The notes below the pieces were generated by a model. The model saw only the letters and a program-made list of their open reading frames with translations, ran no database searches and was not told the origin of the DNA. Shown piece by piece: positions 1-8,841 of a DNA stretch of 64,000 bases. The first letter of the stretch is position 1; each line of letters starts with the position of its first letter. The position numbers and the translations under genes were made by a program. This DNA comes from a virus, in IMG/VR virus record IMGVR_UViG_3300020472_001862, positions 106,237-170,236 of that record; one strand, given 5' to 3'.

Positions 1-1
1 T

Positions 2-109
2 AATTTTACTCATAGAGTATCTAAAATAAAATTAGACCGTGCTTTTAAGGCCCTAGATAAGAAGGTTAAGAAGTACCAAAGACGACAAGCACAGGCCAAA
101 CAGGCATAA
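2..109 (+). CDS. C-terminal end of an unidentified gene (5' truncated)
   Basis: An open frame enters from the left edge and ends at a TAA at 107-109, giving 35 residues rich in Lys, Arg and Gln. Too little remains to assign a family. The basic tail, and the late-promoter-like CATAAATA that overlaps its stop, suggest it ends the preceding transcription unit. Confidence 0.55.
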   Translation, partial: NFTHRVSKIKLDRAFKALDKKVKKYQRRQAQAKQA

Positions 110-112
110 ATA
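105..112 (+). promoter_or_regulatory. T4-type late promoter octamer (CATAAATA)
   Basis: CATAAATA differs from the T4 late consensus TATAAATA at one position. It lies 18 nt before the ATG at 131, leaving room for the AAAGGAG ribosome-binding site. Confidence 0.5.
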
Positions 113-130
113 GTATTAAAGGAGAAACAG

Positions 131-484
131 ATGGCAGATGACATATTTGACTTTGGTTTTACAGCAGTAGATGAACCTGATCAGGGAACACCTGCTCCTG
201 CACAACCGTCTGTAGACTCAGACGCAATCTTAGATAAACTAGCACAACTAGAAGCTAAGGTATTGAACGCAGATAATTCTGGAATGGTTAATGAACACAG
301 GGCATTAATTGAATCCGATGTATCTAGCAAACTTCGTGATGTAGAGGATCTTGTCCTCCCTTTACTTTACAATTTGCAAAAGAATCCTGAAAAGGAATAT
401 ATTCATTGGCCAAATAGAACGGCTATTATTGACAAACAAATTGAAAAGATAAAGGCGGTAACAAGATACTATGAGCGAGTCTAA
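131..484 (+). CDS. Conserved T4-like marine phage protein, function unknown
   Basis: 117 residues with a strong AAAGGAG ribosome-binding site. The acidic N-terminus (IFDFGF) is followed by a Pro/Gln-rich linker and a helical region with a charged C-terminus (KNPEKEYIHWPNR around residues 84-96). This pattern resembles a small conserved protein of marine T4-like phages next to ClpP-like genes; no function is known to me. It overlaps the next gene by 14 nt, which suggests translational coupling. Confidence 0.75.
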   Translation: MADDIFDFGFTAVDEPDQGTPAPAQPSVDSDAILDKLAQLEAKVLNADNSGMVNEHRALIESDVSSKLRDVEDLVLPLLYNLQKNPEKEYIHWPNRTAIIDKQIEKIKAVTRYYERV

Positions 485-1082
485 CGGATTAAATAAAAAC
501 CAATTACAAAACGCATACCAAAGACCAGTAGCTAACATCTATGACTTGTACCTCACAGGTGCAATAGGAGATGCCAAAGACTATCAAGATTGGAATCAAA
601 TGATGAGATCAGCTACGGAAAATGATGTTGTTTACATACATATTAATTCTAATGGCGGTGAGATATTTACAGCTATACAATTAATGAGAACAATGCAGGA
701 GACACAGGCAACTGTAATAGCTTCTGTGGAAGGTATGTGCATGTCAGCAGCCACATTATTATTTTTAACAGCAGATGTATGTGAAGTATCAGAACATAGT
801 CATTTCATGTTCCATACATACAGTTCAGGTAATTGGGGTAAGGGTAGTGAACAATTAGCTAATGTAATGGCTGATGATAAATGGGCACGACACTTATTCA
901 ATACAGTTTACAAAGGATTCTTAGATCCAAAAGAGATGGAGTCAATGATTGATGGTAAGGACTTATGGATGAATCCTGCAGAAGTAGGCAAGAGGTTAGA
1001 GAAAAGAAACAAACTAGCCTTAAAAGGTAAAGGACCAAAAAAGAAGGAAAAAGCTTTACTTTCACCTAAAAAGACTCCATAA
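471..1082 (+). CDS. clpP: ClpP/SppA-fold protease
   Basis: 203 residues of the Clp protease proteolytic-subunit fold. The substrate-strand region reads VYIHINSNGG; the nucleophile Ser is in MCMSAATLLF (about residue 92); the catalytic His is in HFMFHTYSSG (about 114); an Asp follows in the C-terminal part. No ClpA/X-type partner ATPase is seen in the window. The C-terminus is a short Lys-rich tail. In marine T4-like phages ClpP-like proteases occur near head and tail genes and may process virion proteins or act with host ATPases. Role here is inferred; the family call is firm. Confidence 0.88.
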   Translation: MSESNGLNKNQLQNAYQRPVANIYDLYLTGAIGDAKDYQDWNQMMRSATENDVVYIHINSNGGEIFTAIQLMRTMQETQATVIASVEGMCMSAATLLFLTADVCEVSEHSHFMFHTYSSGNWGKGSEQLANVMADDKWARHLFNTVYKGFLDPKEMESMIDGKDLWMNPAEVGKRLEKRNKLALKGKGPKKKEKALLSPKKTP

Positions 1083-1105
1083 TTGTAAGTATATAGGAGA
1101 AAGAT

Positions 1106-1546
1106 ATGAAAGAAGTTTTTAAGTTTATTTGTGTAATGTTTATAATGGCTCTTGCAGCAGGCCTGTCACCTAAAGCAGAGGCAGCAGACACCAGTGATGT
1201 AATTGCAGGTATTATATTTGGAGGTTGGTTAGGCAGTGAATGGCAAAAAGACAGACAACCTATTGAACCCTATGTAACACACTTCCCACATGGAACAATC
1301 ATTGTTCCAGGGTATAAATTAACAAGAAACATGCAGTGCTTTTTTGAAATGGAAGCAGATGGCATGCCCAAGTATGCGGTGCCTAACTGTTCCACTAGTG
1401 GTAGCAGTTATCGCAACAAATATTCTAACGCAAAAATCCTCCAGCAGGATATGTATCCTTGCGGTAGTTATTGGGGATATGGTTGCAGACATTTAGTTCA
1501 ACAACTAAAAAATGGAACCATTACAGGGGTATTTAATTTTAATTAA
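1106..1546 (+). CDS. Predicted secreted/periplasmic protein with conserved cysteines
   Basis: 146 residues. The N-terminus is a classical signal peptide: Lys, then about 18 hydrophobic residues, with a likely cleavage after SPKAEA (about residue 26). The mature part begins with a Gly-rich segment (IAGIIFGGWLGSEW) and contains several Cys (CFFE, PNCS, YPCG, YGCR) that could form disulfides in the periplasm. A good AGGAGAAAG ribosome-binding site precedes the ATG. It sits 8 nt before the TonB-dependent receptor gene, so both probably act in the cell envelope. Family not recognised. Confidence 0.75.
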   Translation: MKEVFKFICVMFIMALAAGLSPKAEAADTSDVIAGIIFGGWLGSEWQKDRQPIEPYVTHFPHGTIIVPGYKLTRNMQCFFEMEADGMPKYAVPNCSTSGSSYRNKYSNAKILQQDMYPCGSYWGYGCRHLVQQLKNGTITGVFNFN

Positions 1547-1554
1547 GGAGTAAT

Positions 1555-3090
1555 ATGAAACACTTGAATGTGAAAGCCCTACTAACAGTAGGACTAATTT
1601 TCGTTATGACACCAGGAATGGCGTCAGATATAGAAGAAGTAATTGTAATAGGAGCCAATGAAACATTTGGTTCATCTCAACCAGAGTATGATAATTCAGT
1701 ACTAGAAGCAGTAGATGTTTATAGTGTATATCAAGCTGGTGGAAGAGGAGGTTTTGCAGGAGTTTCTAGCAATGGAACAGATGTAAAACATACAGCAGTT
1801 TTTAGAAATGGAATCCCTGTAAACAATCCAGGAGGTGGCTGGTTTGATTTTGGAACTGAACTACCTACATTTCAAGACTTTACAATTATATCAGGACCTA
1901 ATAGCGTATTGTTTGGTAGCTCAGCAATGGCAGGAACAGTACTTATGGAGGACACATTTTCCCCACACTTTTTTACTAAGGGTGGCGACAAAAGATACTT
2001 AGTATCATTGGGCAATGAATATGTATCATTAGCACATTACAAAGGATCTAATGGTTCTGCACGAACAGATAATAATGAGGAAGATTGGTTTGAAAATACA
2101 ACACTAAAAACTAATTACCAGGTAGGTGATTGGAAACTTGTATCCTCATACCAAGACTATACTTATGATTATGACAACTGTTGGTTTGGAATTGACGGTA
2201 ATGATTGTGTACAACAAGGTGAAAAAGTAGACATGTCAATTAGAAATAGTTGGCTCACAGTAGGCTATGGACAAAATGATGTTGAACACAATACAGGATG
2301 GGAATCTAAAAGCAAAAGATATTTTGTGGATGCTAATGAAGAAATTTTACCTGGATTAATTGTAGGCGCACAAGCACACAGGCAGGAGTATAATGAATAT
2401 TGGTATCAACATTATGCCACCTATGTAAATTATTCTTTAGAAAATCATAGCATTGGTTGGAGAGTAGAAGACGACGATCATGTAATTAGATATGGTTTTG
2501 AAAAAGATCTATTTAGACTTTCATTAGGTAACAGTATTAGAATGCCTAATCTATATGAAAGGTTTGGTGATGATTGGGTAGCAGCTAACCCTGGATTAAA
2601 AGCAGAGAAAGGTAAAGGCATAACATTAGGATATGGATTCCTCTCAGCATTTTATTATGACTTCTCAGAAAGTATAGATTTTGATATGGGTACTTATGGT
2701 TATGTCAACTCAGGAGGATATGAATCCAAAGGATTTAGTATTGAAAAACATTTCCTATATGATGATGGTGCATTACATGTATCAACTTCATATACTGATA
2801 CAGATCAAATTAGAGCTGCCAAATATGAAACAAAGTTATCCTGGTTCAGTACAATACAAGGCTGGGACTATCTAATATCATATGTAGGACAATACGACAG
2901 AGGTAATGACTTTGACGGAACACCTATTGATGATGTATCAACCTTTGATTTTAATGTAGGATACTACATAAGGCCAGGATTGCGTTTTGCAGTCGAGATT
3001 AGGGACATTTTGAACAGAGAATTCGAGATTTTGCCCCATTATGGCGCTGGTGGAAGGGAAATAAATCTCACCTTACACCTAAGTTATTGA
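1555..3090 (+). CDS. TonB-dependent outer-membrane receptor, short, phage-encoded
   Basis: 511 residues. Signal peptide at 1-23 (cleavage near GMAS-D), then EEVIVIGA, which resembles a TonB box plus the start of the plug. The plug has the family signature ISGPNSVLFGSSAMAGTV (about 112-129). The rest is rich in alternating aromatic and polar strands and ends HLSY, the terminal aromatic that BAM recognises. The mature length of about 490 residues is short for the family (usually 550-800), but plug and barrel end are both present and no frameshift is seen. A cysteine pair (CWFGIDGNDC) lies in a probable loop. The substrate cannot be read. It could import a metal-organic nutrient, replace a receptor, or block superinfection. 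Confidence 0.88.
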   Translation: MKHLNVKALLTVGLIFVMTPGMASDIEEVIVIGANETFGSSQPEYDNSVLEAVDVYSVYQAGGRGGFAGVSSNGTDVKHTAVFRNGIPVNNPGGGWFDFGTELPTFQDFTIISGPNSVLFGSSAMAGTVLMEDTFSPHFFTKGGDKRYLVSLGNEYVSLAHYKGSNGSARTDNNEEDWFENTTLKTNYQVGDWKLVSSYQDYTYDYDNCWFGIDGNDCVQQGEKVDMSIRNSWLTVGYGQNDVEHNTGWESKSKRYFVDANEEILPGLIVGAQAHRQEYNEYWYQHYATYVNYSLENHSIGWRVEDDDHVIRYGFEKDLFRLSLGNSIRMPNLYERFGDDWVAANPGLKAEKGKGITLGYGFLSAFYYDFSESIDFDMGTYGYVNSGGYESKGFSIEKHFLYDDGALHVSTSYTDTDQIRAAKYETKLSWFSTIQGWDYLISYVGQYDRGNDFDGTPIDDVSTFDFNVGYYIRPGLRFAVEIRDILNREFEILPHYGAGGREINLTLHLSY

Positions 3091-3098
3091 AATAAATA
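3091..3098 (+). promoter_or_regulatory. Late-promoter-like octamer (AATAAATA)
   Basis: One mismatch to TATAAATA, directly after the receptor stop codon and 23 nt before a sigma70-type promoter. It could add late transcription of the VWA gene. No independent support. Confidence 0.3.
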
Positions 3099-3120
3099 GT
3101 AAAAAGATTTCAAAAAATGC

Positions 3121-3149
3121 TTGACTCTTGGTTCGCCAGAGTGCATAAT
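3121..3149 (+). promoter_or_regulatory. Sigma70-type promoter for the VWA/metallopeptidase gene
   Basis: -35 TTGACT (3121-3126), 17-bp spacer ending AGAGTG, -10 CATAAT (3144-3149). The ATG is 36 nt downstream behind a GTGAGGAC ribosome-binding site. About 80 nt around it are nearly repeated at 5701-5789. Confidence 0.85.
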
Positions 3150-3185
3150 ACATGTATATTAAATAAAAAGTGAGGACTTAATAAT

Positions 3186-5693
3186 ATGCCAAACCAAATA
3201 GAAGTAAAATCAGTATTAGCGAAATTACTAGCGACAGAGGATATTGACATTGTTCATGATGCCAAAGCTCCAACTGCAGCATTTGATGTAAAGAACCGTA
3301 AACTGTATTTACCTGTTTGGAAAAACATGTCTAACTCCATGTACGATTTATTCATCGGACATGAAGTAGGACATGCACATGAAACTCCTGAAGAAGGATG
3401 GCATGATGCAGTTATTGATAACCCTTCACTAAAAGCATTCTACAATATTATAGAAGACGCTAGGATTGAAAGAAAAGTAAAAGAAAGATATCCTGGTCTT
3501 GTTAAGTCCTTCCACAGAGGTTACCAAGAATTATTCGATAAAGACTTTTTTGGTGTTAAGGATAGAGACTTAACCACACTTCCTTTTGTTGATAGAGTAA
3601 ACTTACATTTTAAAATTGGCCACTTACTTGGTCTTAAATTTACAGAAACAGAACAGACTTTCCTAGACAGAGTTTCCAAAACAGAAACATGGGCAGATGT
3701 AAAAGAACTAGCACATGAGTTAGCAGACATTTCCAAGAAAGAAGCTGAGGAAAGACAAGACGAATTAGAACCACTCCAACAGATGTTAGATGACTTGATG
3801 TCAGATATGGATCAAGCAGAATCCGAGACACCTGATTGGAATAACTACATGCCAGATCATATGAAAGAAGATGAGGAGTCAGAAGATGACGGAGAAGGTG
3901 AAGGTGAAGGTGAAGCTCAAGAAGATGACACCAAAGACGAATACGGAAATCCAAAACCAGGAACACCCGGTGGTTCTCAAGGTGAGGATGAAAGCGATGA
4001 AGACTTCAACGAGCGTAGACAAAAAGAGTGGGACGCAGAACAGAAACAATGGGAAGAAGATCGTAAGAGAAGAAATGCAGAATACGAAGCAGAAACAAAA
4101 GCTCGTGAACTATACGAAGAAGATGTAGCTAAGAACGAAGAACAGAAAAAAGAGCTACAAGATGCCATCGAAGAAGTTGAAAAGATGCATGGCTTCCTAA
4201 ACGGCGAAGGCCAAAAGTCAATTACAGATGACGCTTTCAGAGATAACGAAAAGTCACTTGTTGATACAGACGCTCAAGAAATTGTTTACTTGAAACCTCA
4301 GAAGTTGCACAAGGCTAAAGAGTGGATTGTTCCAATGAACGAACTATATAATTGGGACGAGTGCATAGAGCTACAAGACGGCGGTGAATTTGATTATGAT
4401 AATCCAATGCCAGTAGACAGAGTTAAGGCTGAAGGTAAAAGATTGTTCAAAGAGTTCTTGTCCAACACTCAACCAATAATCAACTCAATGGCACAGACTT
4501 TCGAGATGAAGAAGGCAGCACAGGCTAACAAGAAAGCACAAATTGCCAAGACAGGTAAGTTGAATGAGGACAGACTTTGGGCTTACCAATTGACTGAAGA
4601 CTTATTCCAAAAGAACATGATTGTTCCTAACGGTAAGAACCATGGTATCATAATGTATGTTGATTTATCAGGTAGTATGAACAGACAGATGCCTGGTACA
4701 CTAGAACAGATGATGAATATGGCATTGTTCTGCAGAAAGGTTAACATTCCATTTGATGTATATGGTTTCTCAAATTGCAGATATGGTGAGAGACACCCTA
4801 CTCCTTGGAGTGAGAACAAAGACATGAACAGAAGTATTATAGAGGGTCGTGAAGACGGCGAAATGATAATTACAGATTCTAACTTTGCTCTTGTCCACAT
4901 GCTAAGCTCTACTTGTAAGAAGTCAGACTTTGATAACGCAATGGCATACTTATTACTAATGAAGTTAGGATACTCAAATAGAAGTTATTACTATGCAGAA
5001 CCAGGCCAATTATATGGTTACATACAGAACGATTACTTTAGACTAGGTGGTACTCCACTTAACTCAGCTCTTGTTCTAGCTCCACAGATTGCCAAAGAGT
5101 TCCAGAAGACTTACAATGTAGAAAAGTTGACTACGGTATTCTTAACAGACGGTGGTGCTACAGACTCTATTACATACAGAGACTCAACCAGAGAACACAG
5201 AGCAGTGGCTAGTGTATATGGTGAGCCAATAGCTATTAAGCAACAAGGCAGCACCACACAGCTCCCTAACAAGGGTGGATACAGCCGTAGAGATGGTGTT
5301 ACTACATTGACCCTTGTAGAGTTCTACAAGAAGATCACAGGTAGTACTCTTATTAACTTCCACATTGTAGACGGTAAGAGAGAAAACTTCTACAGCGAGT
5401 ATGTATCCACAGACTGGATGGAAGGCATAACTCCACATAACTATGTAACCAATGAGTTCATAGATGGTACATGGAAAGAAGTACTTAAGGACAAATTTAC
5501 AGTCGTAGAACCAGCATTTGGATACGACGCTAGGTTCCTACTAAAAGGACAAAAAGATCTTGAAGTAGGCGTACAAGAATTGGAAGTAAAATCCAACAAA
5601 AAAGGTGATTTATTGAGAGGATTCAAGAAGTTTTCTAAAGGAAAAAGCACTTCTAGAACTTTCCTTAATCAAATCATAGAGTTAGTAGCATAA
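3186..5693 (+). CDS. Metallopeptidase-like / VWA-domain protein (CobT-like)
   Basis: 835 residues in three parts. At the N-terminus a zinc-peptidase-like HEVGH (59-63) with a downstream NIIEDARIE (Glu about 90) suggests an HExxH...E gluzincin site. Residues about 175-340 are a very acidic, low-complexity coiled linker. The C-terminal VWA domain has the MIDAS DLSGS (from 493), the Thr loop GGTPLNSAL and FLTDGG. VWA proteins of this kind work with MoxR/CobS AAA ATPases; the adjacent gene encodes one. CobT of cobaltochelatase shares the acidic linker and VWA but lacks HExxH, so a chaperone- or protease-like role is at least as likely as cobalt chelation. It has its own promoter. Confidence 0.85.
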   Translation: MPNQIEVKSVLAKLLATEDIDIVHDAKAPTAAFDVKNRKLYLPVWKNMSNSMYDLFIGHEVGHAHETPEEGWHDAVIDNPSLKAFYNIIEDARIERKVKERYPGLVKSFHRGYQELFDKDFFGVKDRDLTTLPFVDRVNLHFKIGHLLGLKFTETEQTFLDRVSKTETWADVKELAHELADISKKEAEERQDELEPLQQMLDDLMSDMDQAESETPDWNNYMPDHMKEDEESEDDGEGEGEGEAQEDDTKDEYGNPKPGTPGGSQGEDESDEDFNERRQKEWDAEQKQWEEDRKRRNAEYEAETKARELYEEDVAKNEEQKKELQDAIEEVEKMHGFLNGEGQKSITDDAFRDNEKSLVDTDAQEIVYLKPQKLHKAKEWIVPMNELYNWDECIELQDGGEFDYDNPMPVDRVKAEGKRLFKEFLSNTQPIINSMAQTFEMKKAAQANKKAQIAKTGKLNEDRLWAYQLTEDLFQKNMIVPNGKNHGIIMYVDLSGSMNRQMPGTLEQMMNMALFCRKVNIPFDVYGFSNCRYGERHPTPWSENKDMNRSIIEGREDGEMIITDSNFALVHMLSSTCKKSDFDNAMAYLLLMKLGYSNRSYYYAEPGQLYGYIQNDYFRLGGTPLNSALVLAPQIAKEFQKTYNVEKLTTVFLTDGGATDSITYRDSTREHRAVASVYGEPIAIKQQGSTTQLPNKGGYSRRDGVTTLTLVEFYKKITGSTLINFHIVDGKRENFYSEYVSTDWMEGITPHNYVTNEFIDGTWKEVLKDKFTVVEPAFGYDARFLLKGQKDLEVGVQELEVKSNKKGDLLRGFKKFSKGKSTSRTFLNQIIELVA

Positions 5694-5720
5694 AAATGTT
5701 GAAATCTTTTGAAAAAATGC

Positions 5721-5749
5721 TTGACTCTTGGTTCACCAGAGTGCATAAT
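5721..5749 (+). promoter_or_regulatory. Sigma70-type promoter for cobS (copy of the 3121 promoter)
   Basis: -35 TTGACT (5721-5726), 17-bp spacer, -10 CATAAT (5744-5749). The flanks, spacer and ribosome-binding region repeat those before the VWA gene with few changes. Confidence 0.85.
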
Positions 5750-5786
5750 AACGGTATATTAAATAATAAAAGTGAGGACTTATAAT

Positions 5787-6971
5787 ATGAAAGCAATAGA
5801 TAGAGAAAACTTAATCCAGGCGTTACAGTCACAGGACAACGGCACTGGAGTTTTTACCCGTAAACAAATCATTGAAACTGCCACATCAATTGGCTTAGGT
5901 TTCCCAGCGTGGTTGGTTAACGGAAAACCAGAAGTCAAAGTAGACAGAGGTGTCTATAACCTGACTTCAATGTTTGGTGGCCAGGTGGCTAGCGCACAAC
6001 CAATTGAACCAGCAACACAGCAGGTTCCATTGGCGGTTGTTGAAACACAACCTAGAGAGTTGGTACAGGCACAACTAAGAGTTGATGTCGAGAATCTAGT
6101 TCCTGAGAAGGACGCTACATTCGTTCCATTTGGCTTTTACAAAGACTTGAAAAAAGTTTTAAGCTCAAGTATGTTTTACCCAATATTCATTTCAGGCTTA
6201 TCAGGTAATGGTAAGACTACAATGGTAGAACAGGTTTGTGCTAATCTTAAGCGTGAGGCTATAAGAGTAAATATTAGTATTGAAACTGATGAGGATGATT
6301 TAATCGGTGGCAATACACTAGTTGACGGTAATGTCGTCTATAGAGAAGGGCCCGTCCTCACCGCGATGAAGCGGGGCGCTGTTCTCATACTTGATGAAGT
6401 GGATAGGGGTTCGAACAAGCTGATGTGCTTACAAGCCATCCTTGAGGGGAAGCCTTACTTCAACAAGAAGACTGGCGAAACCGTAACTCCTGCTCCTGGA
6501 TTTAACTTAGTAGCAACAGCTAACACTAAGGGTCGAGGTTCAGATGATGGCAAATTTATTTCAGCCAACATACTCGACGAGGCATTCCTAGAAAGGTTTG
6601 CAATCACAGTTGAGCAGGAGTACCCTACAATGGCTACCGAGAAAAAGATTGTTGTTAAGAAGATGGAAAAGGTCAACAATGTTGACGAAGACTTCGCGAC
6701 ACACCTTGTTACTTGGAGTGATGTAATTCGTAAAACATATTACGAAGGTGCCATCGACGAACTTATTTCAACTCGTAGGTTGGAACACATTGTTAACGCA
6801 TTTGCCGTGTTTGGTGACAAGCAAAAGGCAGTTCAACTTTGTGTTAATAGGTTCGACGAAGACACAAAAGAGGCATTCATAGACTTGTATGCCAAAGTTG
6901 ATCCTAGTGTAGAACTAGCAGAGTCAACTGAAGAAACTGAACAGGAGATACACGAAGATGGCGAAGAGTAA
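5787..6971 (+). CDS. cobS: CobS/MoxR-type AAA+ ATPase
   Basis: About 394 residues from the ATG at 5787, which has the GTGAGGAC ribosome-binding site; an upstream GTG at 5772 is less likely because it falls in the leader repeat. Walker A is SGNGKTT (about 139-145) and Walker B VLILDEVDRG (about 198-207), followed by a sensor-type ATAN. The C-terminus is acidic. It is the probable partner of the VWA protein upstream. In marine T4-like phages this gene is usually called cobS, but no other cobalamin biosynthesis gene is present here. It overlaps the next ORF by 14 nt. Confidence 0.9.
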   Translation: MKAIDRENLIQALQSQDNGTGVFTRKQIIETATSIGLGFPAWLVNGKPEVKVDRGVYNLTSMFGGQVASAQPIEPATQQVPLAVVETQPRELVQAQLRVDVENLVPEKDATFVPFGFYKDLKKVLSSSMFYPIFISGLSGNGKTTMVEQVCANLKREAIRVNISIETDEDDLIGGNTLVDGNVVYREGPVLTAMKRGAVLILDEVDRGSNKLMCLQAILEGKPYFNKKTGETVTPAPGFNLVATANTKGRGSDDGKFISANILDEAFLERFAITVEQEYPTMATEKKIVVKKMEKVNNVDEDFATHLVTWSDVIRKTYYEGAIDELISTRRLEHIVNAFAVFGDKQKAVQLCVNRFDEDTKEAFIDLYAKVDPSVELAESTEETEQEIHEDGEE

Positions 6972-7266
6972 GACGCCAGAGTATAAGTTCAACGAAGGAG
7001 CTCTCATTAGGGAGCTCCAATCGTATATCGACGCTACATACTCAGGGCATTATAGCAGAAACAAATTCCAATCAACGGAATTTATCAGTGATTGTGGACA
7101 CGGAATAGGATTTGCAATAGGCAATATTCTTAAGTATGCACAACGGTATGGCAAAAAAGGAACCTCAGAGGACCATAGAAAGGACCTACAAAAGGTTTTA
7201 CATTATGCCATTATTGCACTTAACGAACACGACAAGAGTACAACAAAGCATTATCTAGACGACTAA
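6958..7266 (+). CDS. DUF3310-like small protein
   Basis: 102 residues. The C-terminal half, GNILKYAQRYGKKG...DLQKVLHYAI (about 60-90), matches the pattern of the DUF3310 family (nucleotide-kinase-related small phage proteins), with the conserved N-x-x-KY-x-x-RY-x-x-K-G core. The N-terminal half carries HYSRNKFQ and a Cys-His pair. Translation is coupled to cobS by overlap. The function is not established. Confidence 0.65.
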   Translation: MAKSKTPEYKFNEGALIRELQSYIDATYSGHYSRNKFQSTEFISDCGHGIGFAIGNILKYAQRYGKKGTSEDHRKDLQKVLHYAIIALNEHDKSTTKHYLDD

Positions 7267-7272
7267 TAAATA
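7265..7272 (+). promoter_or_regulatory. Late-promoter octamer 5 nt before ATG (AATAAATA)
   Basis: AATAAATA-CTGAT-ATG. The T4 late start point would coincide with the A of the ATG at 7278. There is no Shine-Dalgarno sequence before this gene, so a leaderless mRNA is predicted. Confidence 0.6.
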
Positions 7273-7277
7273 CTGAT

Positions 7278-8837
7278 ATGAACAAGGGTATTATATTAGG
7301 TTGTCTACAACAGAACCCAGGTTGGCAAGGCGCATTAGGAGCGCTAAACCCAAACTGGGTTAACCTCAAAAGATCAGGTGGCGCACATAAGATAGCCACT
7401 TTCATGCGTAAAGAAGGTTGGGACATTGAAGTCCTCGATTACTGGTTGGCATTTGAAGAGCATGAGTTCAAACAATTTGCCCGTTCAAGGATAACACAAG
7501 ATACAAAATTCATAGGTGTTAGTGTTACCTTTGGATACAAATTAGACCTATTACAAAGAGCACAAGATCATCTTAAATGGTTAAAGGAAGAGTATCCTGA
7601 TGTAACTATAATTGCTGGATCTAAAATGCTAGTTGACATCATGGTCCTACCTTGTGATTATTATGTATGTGGTTATGGAGAGTATGGATTAATTAAATTA
7701 TTAAAGGGTGAAGCAACGATAACAAAGTTTCAAGGATTGAATTGTGTTATGGCAGATAGACATCACCCTTGTTTCCCTAGTAAAGATTTGCGTGTTGAGT
7801 ATGAGGATAGAGACTTTATTCAACCCACAGATACTCTAACACTAGAACTCTCCCGTGGTTGTAAATTTAAATGTAAGTTCTGTTCATACAATGCAATAGG
7901 TATGAAGGGAGACTTAACTAGGGATATGGATACTTTATATGATGAGATGTTATCTAACTATGAAAGGTTTGGTGTAACTAGCTATCATGTGGCAGACGAA
8001 ACAACAAACGACAATCAAGAGAAAATAAGATTTGCTGGTAGTGAAATACAAAAACTTCCTTTCAAACCAAACCTAACAGGATTTATTAGAGCAGATATAT
8101 TATCCACAAGAGAGGACGATAAAAAGTACCTAGCAGAGATGGGATTCTGGGCTCAGTATTATGGTGTGGAAACTTTTAACCAAACTGCAGGTAGAACTGT
8201 AGGTAAAGGTATTGATCCTGATAAACTTAAAAGGGGATTGCTGGATACTAAAGACTATATGAACAAACATTGTGGCAGGTATAGGGCAACTACAAGTCTA
8301 ATATTAGGACTGCCTTACGAGACGTCTGAGAGCCTCTATGATGGTTTAAATTGGTATAGAGAGCATATGCCTAATGAGAATTTAGTGATGCAACCCTTAT
8401 ACATAAACAGACAAATAAACGAATTAATGTTTGCATCCTCAGAGTTTGGTAGAACATGGAGGCAGTCTGGACACTTTCATCCTGAGGAAATAAAAGAAGA
8501 GATTACTGCTGAGGATTACGCAGAGTTTTCAGAACACCCTATGTTACAAGGATATATTAAGAATTTACATAGTGAACAACATAACTTACATTGGAGCCAC
8601 GATAGTTACACATGGAAGTCAGCAATACTAGAGTTAGCTAGAACTATGCAACAGGGTTTGTATGACCCTAGAATTAATAGGATAATGACATGGGATTTAT
8701 TTAACTTTATAACTCCAGGAACATATGATTATGATAGTGTATTAGAACTATCTATCATGGGTTATGATGTTAAAAAACTCACAGAGGATACCAATACATA
8801 CATTAAAAACTATAAAGAGGCAAAATTAAATGCCTAA
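7278..8837 (+). CDS. B12-binding-type radical SAM protein (paralogue 1)
   Basis: 519 residues. The N-terminal part (about 1-150) looks like a cobalamin-binding Rossmann domain (GAHKIATFMRKEGWDIEVLDYW, then IIAGSKML and YYVCGYGEYG). The radical SAM cluster motif is SRGCKFKCKFC (Cys x3 Cys x2 Cys, about 194-201), followed by DETTND and a TIM-barrel-like region. The C-terminus ends in a helical NYKEAKLNA tail. Two other genes in the window (37603 and 60440) have the same order and the same motifs, so this is a three-member family. Substrate unknown; related enzymes methylate or rearrange unactivated carbons. The classic DxHxxG cobalamin motif is not visible, so B12 binding is inferred. Confidence 0.85.
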   Translation: MNKGIILGCLQQNPGWQGALGALNPNWVNLKRSGGAHKIATFMRKEGWDIEVLDYWLAFEEHEFKQFARSRITQDTKFIGVSVTFGYKLDLLQRAQDHLKWLKEEYPDVTIIAGSKMLVDIMVLPCDYYVCGYGEYGLIKLLKGEATITKFQGLNCVMADRHHPCFPSKDLRVEYEDRDFIQPTDTLTLELSRGCKFKCKFCSYNAIGMKGDLTRDMDTLYDEMLSNYERFGVTSYHVADETTNDNQEKIRFAGSEIQKLPFKPNLTGFIRADILSTREDDKKYLAEMGFWAQYYGVETFNQTAGRTVGKGIDPDKLKRGLLDTKDYMNKHCGRYRATTSLILGLPYETSESLYDGLNWYREHMPNENLVMQPLYINRQINELMFASSEFGRTWRQSGHFHPEEIKEEITAEDYAEFSEHPMLQGYIKNLHSEQHNLHWSHDSYTWKSAILELARTMQQGLYDPRINRIMTWDLFNFITPGTYDYDSVLELSIMGYDVKKLTEDTNTYIKNYKEAKLNA

Positions 8838-8841
8838 TTAT

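Noticed and set aside
3871-4128. Alternative-frame ORFs within the acidic linker of the VWA gene
   Set aside because: Created by the repetitive GAA/GAT-rich codons of the linker; no start signals.
5787-6971. CobS as proof of cobalamin synthesis
   Set aside because: The gene is a MoxR/CobS-type ATPase, but no other cobalamin synthesis gene is present and the VWA partner has a peptidase-like motif; kept only as a possibility.
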